A DNA stretch of 64,000 nt, taken from contig JAHBZB010000001.1 in the NCBI GenBank assembly GCA_019635635.1, positions 1,488,001-1,552,000 on the forward strand, in the 5' to 3' direction. This DNA is from Xanthobacteraceae bacterium (lineage in GTDB: Bacteria; Pseudomonadota; Alphaproteobacteria; Rhizobiales; Xanthobacteraceae). This document shows, in pieces, positions 8,506-16,847 of this stretch (positions are counted from its first letter, which is position 1; each line of letters opens with the position of its first letter). Under the pieces are notes generated by a model, which saw only the letters and a program-made list of their open reading frames with translations, ran no database searches and was not told the DNA's origin. Position numbers and translations under genes: made by a program.

Positions 8506-9732
8506 ATGGCGACCGCGGCTCCAAAGATCGTACTGGACGTCAGCCTGACCCTGAACCTGCGGGGACAAATCGTTTCCGGAATTCCCAGGGTCGAGGAGAA
8601 TTTTGCCGAAGCCCTGATGCGGCGGACCGATATCGACGCGGCTTTCTGCCGGTATCGCTCGCGGCACAATGCGTTTCAGTATGTGCCCGCGCATGTCGTT
8701 CGCGAAGTGTTGCAGCAGCCGCGGGTCAAGCCGTCGCCCCATTGGCCGCCGCATAAGCAAACGATGTTTCGGCGTTTTGGAAAGGCAATCGAAAGGGGCT
8801 GGAGGCGTCATCTGTTTCCGCCGTCCAATCTCGTCGACTGGTCGCCGAAAAGAATTTATATTTCCGTCGGTGCCTGGTGGAACGTAACTTACGACGAACC
8901 CTTGCGATTCATGTTCGATCGTTCCCGGTGCCGCAAAGTGCTGATGTGTCACGACGCCATTCCGGCGCTATTTCCGGACTACTTCGAGGATCGCGATGCG
9001 GAATCGAGATTCAGCGACGGATTGAAGCTGCTGTCGACGGCGGATCTTGCGCTGTGCAATTCGCAGATGACCAGGCGAGACCTTTTATCCGCGCTCGCCG
9101 ATTCCGGAACACCGTGTCCGCCGACAAAAGTGGTCCCTCTTCCGCCGGGTATATCTCCGGAAAGCACGAAGCCGGCGTTTCCGCCCGGTATGCCGGACGG
9201 GGATTTCGTGCTCGCCGTCGGGAGTATTTCGCAGCGTAAGAATCAAATCATGCTGTGCGATGTCTGGTCCCGCTTCGGGGACGAGCCCGCGCTGGCCGGC
9301 GTCAAGCTGGTTATGGCGGGGTCGTGGGGCGATCACTCCGCCGCGGTGCGCGAACGCCTGCAACGCGATTCGAAACTCGCGCAGCGCGTCATCGTGCGTA
9401 ACGATATCACCGACGGCGAGCTTGCGTGGCTCTACCGGAATTGCCGCTTTAGCGTCTATCCGTCTTTTTACGAAGGATGGGGTTTGCCGATCAGCGAAAG
9501 TCTCAGCTTCGGCAAGCTCTGCATCGCGTCCGATACTTCAGCGATGCCAGAAGCCGGGCAGGGTCTTTGCGTGCATCACTCACCCGGCGATCCCGAAAGC
9601 TGGTATCGGACGATAAGAGACCTGCTGCTGAACCCTTCACGTCTCGAGATGTATGAAAAGGAAATTGCGTCCCGCTATTGCGCTGCCAGTTGGGACGAAA
9701 TTATCGATCAGATTCTCAATTCGGTACGTTGA
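8506..9732 (+). CDS. GT4-family (GT-B fold) glycosyltransferase
   Basis: Glycosyltransferase of 408 residues. The C-terminal domain has the GT4 signatures: a FVLAVGSISQRKNQ strand-loop for the donor phosphate and an E-x7-E type motif in YPSFYEGWGLPISESLSFGK. The N-terminal half (VLDVSLTLNLRGQIVSGIPRVE) is the acceptor domain. It follows the GT32 gene with a short gap, and its 3' end overlaps the convergent GT25 gene by 17 bases. Role in cell-surface polysaccharide assembly is inferred from neighbours. Confidence 0.88.
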   Translation: MATAAPKIVLDVSLTLNLRGQIVSGIPRVEENFAEALMRRTDIDAAFCRYRSRHNAFQYVPAHVVREVLQQPRVKPSPHWPPHKQTMFRRFGKAIERGWRRHLFPPSNLVDWSPKRIYISVGAWWNVTYDEPLRFMFDRSRCRKVLMCHDAIPALFPDYFEDRDAESRFSDGLKLLSTADLALCNSQMTRRDLLSALADSGTPCPPTKVVPLPPGISPESTKPAFPPGMPDGDFVLAVGSISQRKNQIMLCDVWSRFGDEPALAGVKLVMAGSWGDHSAAVRERLQRDSKLAQRVIVRNDITDGELAWLYRNCRFSVYPSFYEGWGLPISESLSFGKLCIASDTSAMPEAGQGLCVHHSPGDPESWYRTIRDLLLNPSRLEMYEKEIASRYCAASWDEIIDQILNSVR

Positions 9733-10540
9733 GCTTCCCGGCGCTTTGCCGCCGCGCGGAATCGCGATCGTAGTTGCGCATGGCGGATTTCAATCCATAC
9801 CGTCGGCGACTCCAGCGATGGATCAGCAGCCTTCGGAATTCAATAAAGAAACCGCGGATCGACCGGTATACCGAGCGGTTCGAACGCAGCAGCGCCCGCT
9901 CCGGTTCGATCTGGCTGCCGCCAAGCGTATCGCTGATTTCGGACACGAGGTTGGGGAAGGCCGAGAACACGTATAAGTCGATCTCCCAATAGAATTTAAT
10001 GTCCTCGTCAATCGGGCGAAATACGAAACGGCGCGCGGTCAGTTTCCGTGCGCCGGAGCGGCGCACGAGATAGGCAACCATCCCCGCGGTGGGAGACCGA
10101 TACTCGACAAGCTCGATCGAATTCAAGACGAGCCGTGCGTGAGCGCTTTTGCGCTTGCCGTAGTCGAAAAGCTTCACGAGGTCCCATTGCACGGGCGCCT
10201 GCGCCAGTTGCAGAACTTGCTCTGCAAAGCGCTCTGGATCTACCGCGCCGAAATCGTCTTCCAGAATGATCGCGAACTCGGCGTCCGTTTCGAGGAACGC
10301 CGCCAGCGCACGCCGGTGCGAAAGATAAGCCGCGATTTCGCCGCGGCTCAATGGCCGCTTCATCGATGCGCGGTTGAGGGCGACACTGTAACCGGCGTCT
10401 ACCTCCGGATCATCCGGCGCGTATCCGGGAATAAAGGTGAAGCCGGCACCAAGATGATTCAGTTGGCGCACCGCGGAGAACCGTCTGGCGCCTTCTCCAT
10501 TCTGGATGGAAATCACGAAGCAATGAGGCAACGAGAACAT
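9716..10540 (-). CDS. Glycosyltransferase family 25 (lipooligosaccharide-type)
   Basis: Protein of 274 residues from the ATG at 10540, with the GT25 layout: FVISIQNGEGARR at the N terminus, LSRGEIAAYLSHRRAL at about 64-79, and the LEDD metal/donor motif at 93-96. The C-terminal region is basic. The open frame continues 24 residues further upstream to 10612, but the family starts at the shorter Met (MFSLPHCFVISI). It converges on the GT4 gene with overlapping ends. GT25 enzymes add galactose or similar sugars to lipooligosaccharide; the precise sugar is unknown. Confidence 0.85.
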   Translation of the reverse strand: MFSLPHCFVISIQNGEGARRFSAVRQLNHLGAGFTFIPGYAPDDPEVDAGYSVALNRASMKRPLSRGEIAAYLSHRRALAAFLETDAEFAIILEDDFGAVDPERFAEQVLQLAQAPVQWDLVKLFDYGKRKSAHARLVLNSIELVEYRSPTAGMVAYLVRRSGARKLTARRFVFRPIDEDIKFYWEIDLYVFSAFPNLVSEISDTLGGSQIEPERALLRSNRSVYRSIRGFFIEFRRLLIHRWSRRRYGLKSAMRNYDRDSARRQSAGKLNVPN

Positions 10541-10567
10541 AGCGAAAACGCCTAGCGGGTAGTTGTA

Positions 10568-10586
10568 GCCGGCACGTAGTGCCGGC
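10568..10586. other. Perfect 8-bp hairpin in the GT25 leader
   Basis: GCCGGCAC and GTGCCGGC flank a 3-base loop (GTA), about 30 bases upstream of the GT25 start. It could form in a minus-strand transcript coming from the YrbL-like gene or in the GT25 leader. There is no T run after it. The rest of the 175-base gap to 10716 holds a weaker bulged stem at 10636-10656 and no recognisable gene. Confidence 0.35.
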
Positions 10587-10715
10587 ATCCAACGGTTCGT
10601 TGTCCCAAACAACTTTAATATGAAACGGGATTTTTCTTAGCGCAGACTCTGCTAAGCGCAAAGCGAGATAGCTGCTGGTCGGTAAGTCACACTGTCGCGG
10701 TATCGGTGCCGGACG

Positions 10716-11333
10716 TTAGCGATTTTGCAGGCGGATAATTTCGCCGTCGAGCATACGGAGTTGAGCCCTCCGGCGGCGTTTCTCAAAGACCGGTATCATT
10801 CGCCCGATTGGAATCAGCACCTTGTGGCCAATCCCGTCTACTAGAACAAAGCGGTACCGGCGGCTTTTCCCGTCGAACGCATACACGATGTTCGCCGCAT
10901 TCAGATCGTCGAAGTAAAGTGGTGACGTCCGGAGTTGATCCAGAAACGCCGCCAAGGCTGATTTCTTTTCGGCGTCGAAGTGGCCGCCTACGATAGTCGC
11001 TGTGAGATTCTTCGCCAGGTTTCCGTCTTCATCTTCGAGGCGCTCGATCAACATTCCCGCGCCGGCATCGGTTTCGCAGACGCCGACAATCCGGTTCAGG
11101 AATTCAGGATGGCGATTGCATCGTGACCATACAAGCAACTGCTCTCTGATCTCCCGGACGAACCCGATCGAAGGCCCATACAGGCGTCGATGCAATTTGT
11201 ACCAGCGGGGCGGTGCCGCAGGGCGATGCACCTTGACGAGCAAATTCCGATCGAGAGGATGCTGATAGATGAGATGGCGGCTGCCCGAGGCGACCGGCTC
11301 GCTGTGGCTCAGGATAAGGCGTTCGGTCTGCAT
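10716..11333 (-). CDS. YrbL-family protein (PhoP-regulatory-network type, kinase-like fold)
   Basis: Protein of 205 residues. It begins with a hydrophobic strand pattern and HLIYQHPLDRNLLVKVHRP, and near residue 140 carries SPLYFDDLNAANIVYAF, which resembles the catalytic-loop and Asn/Asp region of kinase-like proteins, followed by VLVDGIGHKV. These are features of the YrbL family, named from a PhoP-regulated gene of enterobacteria whose biochemical role is undefined. It lies beside glycosyltransferases, so a role in surface glycan or lipopolysaccharide metabolism (for example phosphorylating a core sugar) is possible but unproved. Confidence 0.72.
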   Translation of the reverse strand: MQTERLILSHSEPVASGSRHLIYQHPLDRNLLVKVHRPAAPPRWYKLHRRLYGPSIGFVREIREQLLVWSRCNRHPEFLNRIVGVCETDAGAGMLIERLEDEDGNLAKNLTATIVGGHFDAEKKSALAAFLDQLRTSPLYFDDLNAANIVYAFDGKSRRYRFVLVDGIGHKVLIPIGRMIPVFEKRRRRAQLRMLDGEIIRLQNR

Positions 11334-11429
11334 GGCGGGATCAAGTATTCGGATCGTTCCGGGCCGTCCGTCGATGCACTTTAACGACTAGCAGATCGTG
11401 TCTGGGGTCGCGAGCGGCTCTGCGCGCCC

Positions 11430-12341
11430 TTAATAGCGCATGGATATGCCGACGAAGGGATTGACGCGGTCGGCTGCGTCCGTCAGCCCGACGTTGATGC
11501 CGGCGTCGAGTTGCATGTTCTTGCTCAACTTGTAGGTGACGCCGGTACCAACGAATACGATGTCGCCGAGCCCGCCATCGAGACCGAACCTCGCCCCCAC
11601 TTCATAGTAGGTGCCAAGTTTATCAGACCATGCATAGGACAACGACGCTGAAGTGCTCCACTCCGCGTGTGTTCCGATTCCGGTTTCGTTGCGCACGGCG
11701 CTGACACCGGCGTTCAGCCCGAGGCCGAATTTGTCCGTCAGCACGATCGCAAACGGAACGATAAGACCCGCCTCGACATGCTCGGGACTGATCCCGTTAT
11801 TTCGATCCGTGGGAAGCGAAACGTAAGGCAGCAAGGCGAGCGCGGTCGATCCCGGTCGTTCGAAGTTGTCGTTGCCCCAGATATTGATCTTGGCACGAAG
11901 ATCGACGCCACCGACGCCGGACTGACGCGGCACCGGGCCTGACGGGTCACGCGTGCGAACGGCGCCGTAGGGCTGCCATATAAAATTAAACTCACTGTTG
12001 TGGGTGAGGCCGATCCGGATATTCGTCGTGCCGATCTCGTAGCTTTCCGTGAAAACGCCTGCCGCGTCGGCACGGGACCGCGCAAATCCAAACAGCTGCG
12101 TTTCGAATTGAAACCGGCCGGCGTCCACGGTGAACGGGCTTTCCGTCGCGTCGGGTCGGTCGGACGAAAAATCCCTGAGCAGAGAGTCAGGCGTAGCGTT
12201 GAACAGCGTGTATTGCGTCTTGACGGGCGAGGGACCGTCGCCCGCGTGCGCTTGCGGCGGTGCGCCAATCAGCGCGAAAGCTGCCGCTGAAAACGCAGTG
12301 GCGTATTGCAAAGAAGAAAGTTTATTGGAATTGCCCATCAT
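11430..12341 (-). CDS. Outer-membrane beta-barrel protein, transporter (MetA-pathway-like) family
   Basis: Predicted outer-membrane protein of about 303 residues from the ATG at 12341 (a second ATG follows at once). A signal peptide is visible (hydrophobic run ending GAPPQAHA before GDG). The mature part is rich in alternating hydrophobic residues and aromatic belts, and it ends with an aromatic residue after VNPFVGISMRY, typical of barrels. It resembles the family first described next to meta-cleavage operons of phenol degradation and often annotated simply as transporter. Function is unproved. A GTAGTTGC...GCAACTAG inverted repeat lies about 30-56 bases upstream of the start. Confidence 0.72.
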   Translation of the reverse strand: MMGNSNKLSSLQYATAFSAAAFALIGAPPQAHAGDGPSPVKTQYTLFNATPDSLLRDFSSDRPDATESPFTVDAGRFQFETQLFGFARSRADAAGVFTESYEIGTTNIRIGLTHNSEFNFIWQPYGAVRTRDPSGPVPRQSGVGGVDLRAKINIWGNDNFERPGSTALALLPYVSLPTDRNNGISPEHVEAGLIVPFAIVLTDKFGLGLNAGVSAVRNETGIGTHAEWSTSASLSYAWSDKLGTYYEVGARFGLDGGLGDIVFVGTGVTYKLSKNMQLDAGINVGLTDAADRVNPFVGISMRY

Positions 12342-12370
12342 TGCCTGCCCCCGGTTGGGGAGACTGTAAC

Positions 12371-12397
12371 AGTAGTTGCAAGTCGCTCGCAACTAGC
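12371..12397. promoter_or_regulatory. Inverted repeat resembling half-sites of the downstream palindrome family
   Basis: AGTAGTTGC at 12371-12379 and GCAACTAGC at 12389-12397 face each other across nine bases. The half-site GTAGTTGC is identical to the one at 20201, but the arms are five bases further apart than in the four palindromes of the 16-31 kb region. It lies between the outer-membrane protein start and the truncated SDR. It may be a relic or spacing variant of the same operator. Confidence 0.35.
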
Positions 12398-12445
12398 TTT
12401 GCAGCTAAGGCTGGGGGAGGGCTGAGAGGTTATCCTGCGCTGTAG

Positions 12446-12739
12446 CCGTACTATGTCTGGTATGCCGCGTCCAAGGGCGCGATGAACTCGTTTACGATCG
12501 GGCTCGCGCGGGAAGTGATCGGCGAGGGTATTCGCGTGAACGCGGTATCGCCGGGTCTGATCAACACGGACATCCATGCTTCGGCAGGTCAGCCCGACCG
12601 CGCCGAGCGTTTGAAATCGGTTATCCCGATCGGACGTTTCGGTGAGTCCGACGAAGTCGCACAGACGGTGCTCTTCTTGATGTCCGAGGAGGCGTCCTAT
12701 GTCGTGGGCGCGAATGTGAATATTTCCGGCGGCCGATAG
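12446..12739 (+). pseudogene. 5'-truncated short-chain dehydrogenase/reductase remnant
   Basis: From the stop codon TAG at 12443-12445 the frame reads on as [20 protein letters not shown], the catalytic Tyr-x3-Lys helix of an SDR. It continues through [16 protein letters not shown] to the usual end ANVNISGG. This is only the C-terminal 40 percent of a roughly 250-residue enzyme. The Rossmann nucleotide-binding half and catalytic Ser region are absent upstream, where the outer-membrane protein promoter lies instead. An internal ATG at 12482 could start an 85-residue peptide, but that lacks the active-site Tyr. Deletion or recombination of the 5' half is the likely origin. Confidence 0.85.
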
Positions 12740-12770
12740 AAGCGGCTGAAAGAATCTTATTCCGACATCT

Positions 12771-13970
12771 TCATGGCTGGTTGCCGGGCATTTTCCCGGC
12801 GGCGATCTCGTACACGAACGGATGGATTTCCTCGAAGGCCTTGGTCAGGTCTTCATAGGGCCGATCGTCGGCTGATTTAATGCCCCAGCCGCGCGGTTCG
12901 GCGCGTATATAAGCGCCGCAGAAATGCACACCGACGATGTGCGGATGAAGCAGCGCGCCGCGCAGGTAGCGCTGATAGGCTTGCCCACGTGCGTATTCGG
13001 TCGGCGGAACGCAATAGCTCGTTGGCATCACCGCATCCGCCATCAGGATCGGTTTTTCGGTCAGCGCGATCATGCGTTCGAGCACCGTCCGTTCTGCTTC
13101 GAAGTCGAGGCTGAACTGTACCGAGATCACATCCACGGTCTCTTGCATCGCGCTCAGCACGTAGTCTGGAACATGCCGCTGGCCGAGATAGCGGTCGCCG
13201 AGGATCAAGTGGTTCTTGTCGTATCTGCGGATCGCGGCGTGGCACACCTGATAGTAGCGCTCGGCGATCTTATGCAGGCACTGATCACGTTCTTGGGGCG
13301 TGCCGTCAAATTCGCCGAGCCAGTGATTGGAATGGACGTCGCCGTTCCAGTCGGGAATATCGGAATAGAAGTATCCGATCAGATTTGGGTCATCCCGCAT
13401 CGGCGAACATTGCATTCGCGCGGCCCAGTCGCAGAAATCCTCGAAGGCAGAATCGAAGACGTCGGGGAACTGCGGCGCGAATTCGGAAGCAAAGGGAATG
13501 GCGTCGAAATAGAAGGCTGCGTTGAGGAAGTTCAATGTGTGGCAGTAGGGTAGCCCGGCCCAGCGGTATCGCTCGTGCTCCCAGGCACGGTCGTGAACCA
13601 GCGCGAACCGTTCGCCCCATTCACGACGTGGATCGACTGCGTCGGCTTTCTTCATCGGATCATGCGGGGCATAGCGGAACGCGATTTCCTGCGTCCAGCC
13701 GATTGTGTTGAAACCCCATTCTTTCAGATCGGAGGCGAGGCCGTTTCTGATCCAGCCTTCCTCGTCGCGATACTTGGCAAGAAACTCATCGATCCGCTCC
13801 GGCGCCCGGAGGGCGAAGGAGGAGAGATGATTGAGCCCGATGGAAAGAAATGCGTGGCCGTCGGGATCGACAAGCCACCAACGTTCGCCAAGCCGTTCAA
13901 CGCGAAAAAATCCGGAATTCCCGGTTTTCAGATCAAGCCAACCGCCAAACCGGCTAAGTCGCGAAGTCAT
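12771..13970 (-). CDS. Glycoside-hydrolase-like TIM-barrel protein, beta-agarase-related
   Basis: Protein of 399 residues without a signal peptide. The N-terminal RWWLVDPDGHAFLSIGLNHL is the hallmark opening of agarase-like (GH50-type and related) hydrolases. Later barrel strands carry NLIGYFYSDIPDW, HLILGDRYLG and a C-terminal HIVGVHFCGAY. In the GH-A clan, acid/base and nucleophile glutamates follow strands 4 and 7. Here the strand-4 position reads SDIPDW, with Asp rather than the usual Asn-Glu, so true hydrolase activity should not be assumed. It is the first gene after the SDR remnant and ends an operon-like run of minus-strand genes. Substrate is unknown. Confidence 0.6.
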   Translation of the reverse strand: MTSRLSRFGGWLDLKTGNSGFFRVERLGERWWLVDPDGHAFLSIGLNHLSSFALRAPERIDEFLAKYRDEEGWIRNGLASDLKEWGFNTIGWTQEIAFRYAPHDPMKKADAVDPRREWGERFALVHDRAWEHERYRWAGLPYCHTLNFLNAAFYFDAIPFASEFAPQFPDVFDSAFEDFCDWAARMQCSPMRDDPNLIGYFYSDIPDWNGDVHSNHWLGEFDGTPQERDQCLHKIAERYYQVCHAAIRRYDKNHLILGDRYLGQRHVPDYVLSAMQETVDVISVQFSLDFEAERTVLERMIALTEKPILMADAVMPTSYCVPPTEYARGQAYQRYLRGALLHPHIVGVHFCGAYIRAEPRGWGIKSADDRPYEDLTKAFEEIHPFVYEIAAGKMPGNQP

Positions 13971-13976
13971 GTTCGT

Positions 13977-15143
13977 TCATGCCGCGGTCTTTCCATCGCC
14001 GTATATGGCTGCGGGCTGGAACGGGCTGGCGGCACCGTCGATCATCTTCGATACGACTTCAGCGATCGCCATGGATGAGGTGATGCCGGGACTTTCAAAG
14101 CCGAACAGGTTCACAAGACCGGCGACTCCATGCTCGCGTGGCCCCTGAAACAGCCAATCGGCCGGCGGTTCGCCGGGGCCATTCAATCTCGGACGAATGC
14201 CCGCATAGTCGCCGACCAGCATGTTTTCCGGCAGAGCCGGAAAATAAGACCGCACAGCCTCAGCGACGCCCACGGCACGGCGCTCGTCGATGTTATAATC
14301 GACCTCGTCGATCCACTCTTCGTCCGGCCCGAATTTTCCCTGTCCGGCAAGATCGAGCGTGAAGATGCCGCCGTTTCGCCACGCCGGCTGCGAGGGAACG
14401 ACCAGACGCGAAAACGGCGCGCGGCCCTGAAACTTGAAGAAGATTCCCTTGGCCAGATAAATCTTCGGAACAAACTTGCGATCCAGACCTTCGACTTTTT
14501 CCGCGATCCCCGGCGCCCAGATGCCCGCTGCATTGACGAGCGTATCGCAGGCGATTTCGCTCGTGGTGCCGTTGCCGTTATCGCGGACCGTCAGCCGGAA
14601 GCCGCCGTCTTCCTTATGGATTTCGACGACTTCGGCGTTGAAGGCGACCGCACCGCCGGCTTCTTCGACATCGCCGAGATAATTCCGCATCACTCCGTTC
14701 GTATCCATGATGCCGGAGGAGGGCGAGAGCAACGCCGCGTGGCAGCGGATGTTCGGCTCGAGTTCGGTCACCTGGCTGCCGTCGAGCCACGTCAGATCGT
14801 CGACCCCGTTCGCGCGGCCGCGGCGGAAAAATTCCTCGAGCGTGGCACGATCGTCCTCGGTGTTGGCGAGCACGAGCTTGCCTGTCCGGCGACGGCCGAT
14901 GCCGCGTTCGTCGCAATATGCGTACATCAGATCGCGGCCGCGCCGGCAAAGCACGCCCTGCGGGCTGCCTGGCACATGGAAGATGCTTGCGTGGATGACC
15001 TCGTTGCTGCGCGAACTCGTCTCGAGCCCGAAGGTCTTGTTCCGCTCGAGCACGACCACTTCGCGGCCCTGCGCCGTAAGCGCCTTGGCAATGGCAAGGC
15101 CGATGGCACCGGCACCGATAACGACAACGGATACGCGATCCAT
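13977..15143 (-). CDS. FAD-dependent oxidoreductase, L-2-hydroxyglutarate oxidase-like (DAO family)
   Basis: Flavoprotein of 388 residues. The N-terminal dinucleotide-binding motif VVVIGAGAIGLAIAKAL is followed by the acidic residue in VVLERN, and ETSSRSNEVIHA near residue 41 matches the conserved SRHNSGVIHAG-type segment of LhgO/L2HGDH. The end has IRPRLNGPGEP and FGFESPGITSSMAIAEVV, the second flavin-contact region. Such enzymes oxidise 2-hydroxy acids to 2-oxo acids at the expense of a quinone or oxygen. It lies in a four-gene minus-strand run with a GST and an epimerase-like SDR, so oxidation of a sugar-derived hydroxyacid is possible. Confidence 0.82.
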   Translation of the reverse strand: MDRVSVVVIGAGAIGLAIAKALTAQGREVVVLERNKTFGLETSSRSNEVIHASIFHVPGSPQGVLCRRGRDLMYAYCDERGIGRRRTGKLVLANTEDDRATLEEFFRRGRANGVDDLTWLDGSQVTELEPNIRCHAALLSPSSGIMDTNGVMRNYLGDVEEAGGAVAFNAEVVEIHKEDGGFRLTVRDNGNGTTSEIACDTLVNAAGIWAPGIAEKVEGLDRKFVPKIYLAKGIFFKFQGRAPFSRLVVPSQPAWRNGGIFTLDLAGQGKFGPDEEWIDEVDYNIDERRAVGVAEAVRSYFPALPENMLVGDYAGIRPRLNGPGEPPADWLFQGPREHGVAGLVNLFGFESPGITSSMAIAEVVSKMIDGAASPFQPAAIYGDGKTAA

Positions 15144-15152
15144 GGTTCGGCC

Positions 15153-15755
15153 TCAGTCGTGCGTTGTCGTTGCGACGAACGAGGGCCGTTTGGCGAAATC
15201 GTCGAACCATCGCGTGAGCTTGGCGCGGCCCGGCCGCCAGGGATCGTCGGCAAAACGGAAATCGAGATGGCCCAGCGCACAGGCCAGCGCGATATGACCG
15301 ATCGTGACGCTGCCGGTGAGCGAAGCGGCTTCCGCTTCCATCGCATCGAGGCAGCGCTTTACCGTCGCGATCTGCCGGTCGATCCAGCCGTTCGACCGCT
15401 CGCCGTCGGGGCGGCGGCTTTCGAGCCGCCGGGCGATCATCGCATCGAGCAGGCCGTCGCCGAGCGCATTCTGGCGAAGCGCCAGCCAGCGCGACGGGCC
15501 GTTGCCGGGAAAAAGTTTCGGTTCGGTGCCGATCGTATCGAGATATTCGCAGATCACGGGAGAATCGTAGAGCAGGGTGCCGTCTTCCGCGACGAGAGCA
15601 GGAACTTTCCCTACCGGGTTCACTTTTCCGACCGGATTTCCTTCGGACCACGGGTTGAGCACCTCAAGCTCGATTTTGCCGTCGAGCTTTCGCTCGATTG
15701 CCGCAATGCGAACCTTGCGGGCGAAGGGCGAGTTGGTGGTGTAATAGAGCTTCAT
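15153..15755 (-). CDS. Glutathione S-transferase family protein
   Basis: Protein of 200 residues starting at the ATG at 15755, preceded by GGAAG at proper distance. The N-terminal thioredoxin-like domain begins MKLYYTTNSPFARKVRIAA, with the Ser/Cys-type catalytic position at the NSPFARK helix and the cis-Pro region GKVPALV, then the gamma-glutamyl-binding Asp-Ser in LLYDSPVICEYL. The C-terminal helical domain follows. It may conjugate or reduce a pathway intermediate, or have a general detoxification role. It starts 14 bases after the upstream epimerase stop, so the two are cotranscribed. Confidence 0.85.
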   Translation of the reverse strand: MKLYYTTNSPFARKVRIAAIERKLDGKIELEVLNPWSEGNPVGKVNPVGKVPALVAEDGTLLYDSPVICEYLDTIGTEPKLFPGNGPSRWLALRQNALGDGLLDAMIARRLESRRPDGERSNGWIDRQIATVKRCLDAMEAEAASLTGSVTIGHIALACALGHLDFRFADDPWRPGRAKLTRWFDDFAKRPSFVATTTHD

Positions 15756-15769
15756 GATTTTTCTTCCGA

Positions 15770-16720
15770 TCACTTCGTTGCGGCGTTCTGCTTGCGCCAT
15801 TCCTCGATGTAGGCTTCGGCCCCGCGTTTGAAATCGAACCTGGGCGTGAAGCCGATGTCTTTCGCGCGCGAAACGTCGAGCGCGCCTTTCACCGGCGCGT
15901 TCAATGTCTGCGAAAAGCGATAGGGCCCGTCGGCGACCGAAAGCTTCGCGCCGGGTATGAGACCTTGGATGATTGCAACCATCTGCTTCAGCGTAGTCGC
16001 TTCGCCGCTTGCGAGATTGTAGACGTCGAAGCGATGCTCTTTCGCGTCTAGCGCGCAGAGGATGCCGTCGACCACATCGGCCATGTAGGTGAAATCGATC
16101 GCGGCATCGCCGCCGTGATCGAGATGATGGGATTTTCCTTCCAGCGCGGCATCGAGAAACGTCGTAGGTGCGCGCGGGCGGGGCAGGCCTATGCCATAGA
16201 CCCAAGAGGTACGCAGGTTGATCGGATCGAGGCCATGAAGTTCGCGGTAGCTTCTGCCAAGATGTTCGACCGTGAGCTTGGTAATGCCGTAGGCGGTCTT
16301 CGGCATGGCAACGTCGTCTTCGCGCGCGGCGGGAGAGACGAAATCGCCATAGGTTTCCTCGGTGCTCATATGGACCACACGGCGGATGCCGGTGAGTCGC
16401 ATGGCCTCGAATACGTTGATACTTCCCTGAATGTTGACCCGGACGACATTGCTCGGGCTGTTGATCGAGAACAGTACGCCCACGATCGCCGCGCAGTGGA
16501 TGACAGCGTCCGGCCTTTCATTCTGACACGCGGCGATAAGGCCTGCGAGATCGGTAATGTCGCCTTCGGCAAAGCGAATATTGGCGCCGGCCTCGGCAAG
16601 GCCGCGAAGCTCGGGGCCGAGCACCGTGTCGAAAACGATCGCCGTATCGCCGCGCCGGTTCAGCGCCTTGGCAACCTCACGGCCGATATAACCGGAACCT
16701 CCGGTGATCAGCACCCGCAT
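15770..16720 (-). CDS. NAD-dependent epimerase/dehydratase (extended SDR)
   Basis: Extended-SDR enzyme of 316 residues. The NAD-binding motif is ITGGSGYIGREV (residues 5-16), with Asp-Ile at the adenine pocket (EGDITD). The catalytic residues are Ser/Thr at 119-120 (HMSTEETYG) and Tyr144-x3-Lys148 (AYGITK). The family acts on nucleotide sugars or free sugars (epimerases, dehydratases, aldonate dehydrogenases). It is transcribed divergently from the isomerase-like gene at 16848, and the shared 127-base gap contains a 20-bp palindrome at 16792. The specific substrate cannot be assigned. Confidence 0.87.
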   Translation of the reverse strand: MRVLITGGSGYIGREVAKALNRRGDTAIVFDTVLGPELRGLAEAGANIRFAEGDITDLAGLIAACQNERPDAVIHCAAIVGVLFSINSPSNVVRVNIQGSINVFEAMRLTGIRRVVHMSTEETYGDFVSPAAREDDVAMPKTAYGITKLTVEHLGRSYRELHGLDPINLRTSWVYGIGLPRPRAPTTFLDAALEGKSHHLDHGGDAAIDFTYMADVVDGILCALDAKEHRFDVYNLASGEATTLKQMVAIIQGLIPGAKLSVADGPYRFSQTLNAPVKGALDVSRAKDIGFTPRFDFKRGAEAYIEEWRKQNAATK

Positions 16721-16791
16721 TTCCTGCCCCTTGTCCGCTCTACTGGGCTTGTAAACAGCCCTTCGTCGTTATGGCCGGAGCATAGATTGAC

Positions 16792-16811
16792 GTAGCTGCT
16801 TAAGCAACTAC
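16792..16811. promoter_or_regulatory. 20-bp palindromic operator, copy 1 (GTAGCTGCTT-AAGCAACTAC)
   Basis: The two 10-base arms match at nine of ten positions. The site lies between the divergent epimerase (start 16720) and isomerase-like gene (start 16848), and overlaps a possible -35 TTGACG at 16787-16792 for the rightward gene. It belongs to a family of four sites (with 20201, 25907 and 31130). Occupying the promoter spacer suggests repression of the isomerase-regulator operon, including the TrmB gene itself. Confidence 0.7.
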
Positions 16812-16847
16812 TCTTAGGCCGAACGAGCCCAACGAAAGAAGTCGCCA

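Noticed and set aside
10636-10656. Bulged stem (CTTAG-cg-CAG / CTG-CTAAG) in the GT25 leader as a terminator
   Set aside because: On the minus strand, the direction of transcription here, the stem is followed by A residues, not T residues, so it does not look like an intrinsic terminator.
14130-15812. 560-codon plus-strand frame across the flavoprotein and GST genes
   Set aside because: Both genes on the minus strand have clear cofactor motifs; the plus-strand peptide does not.
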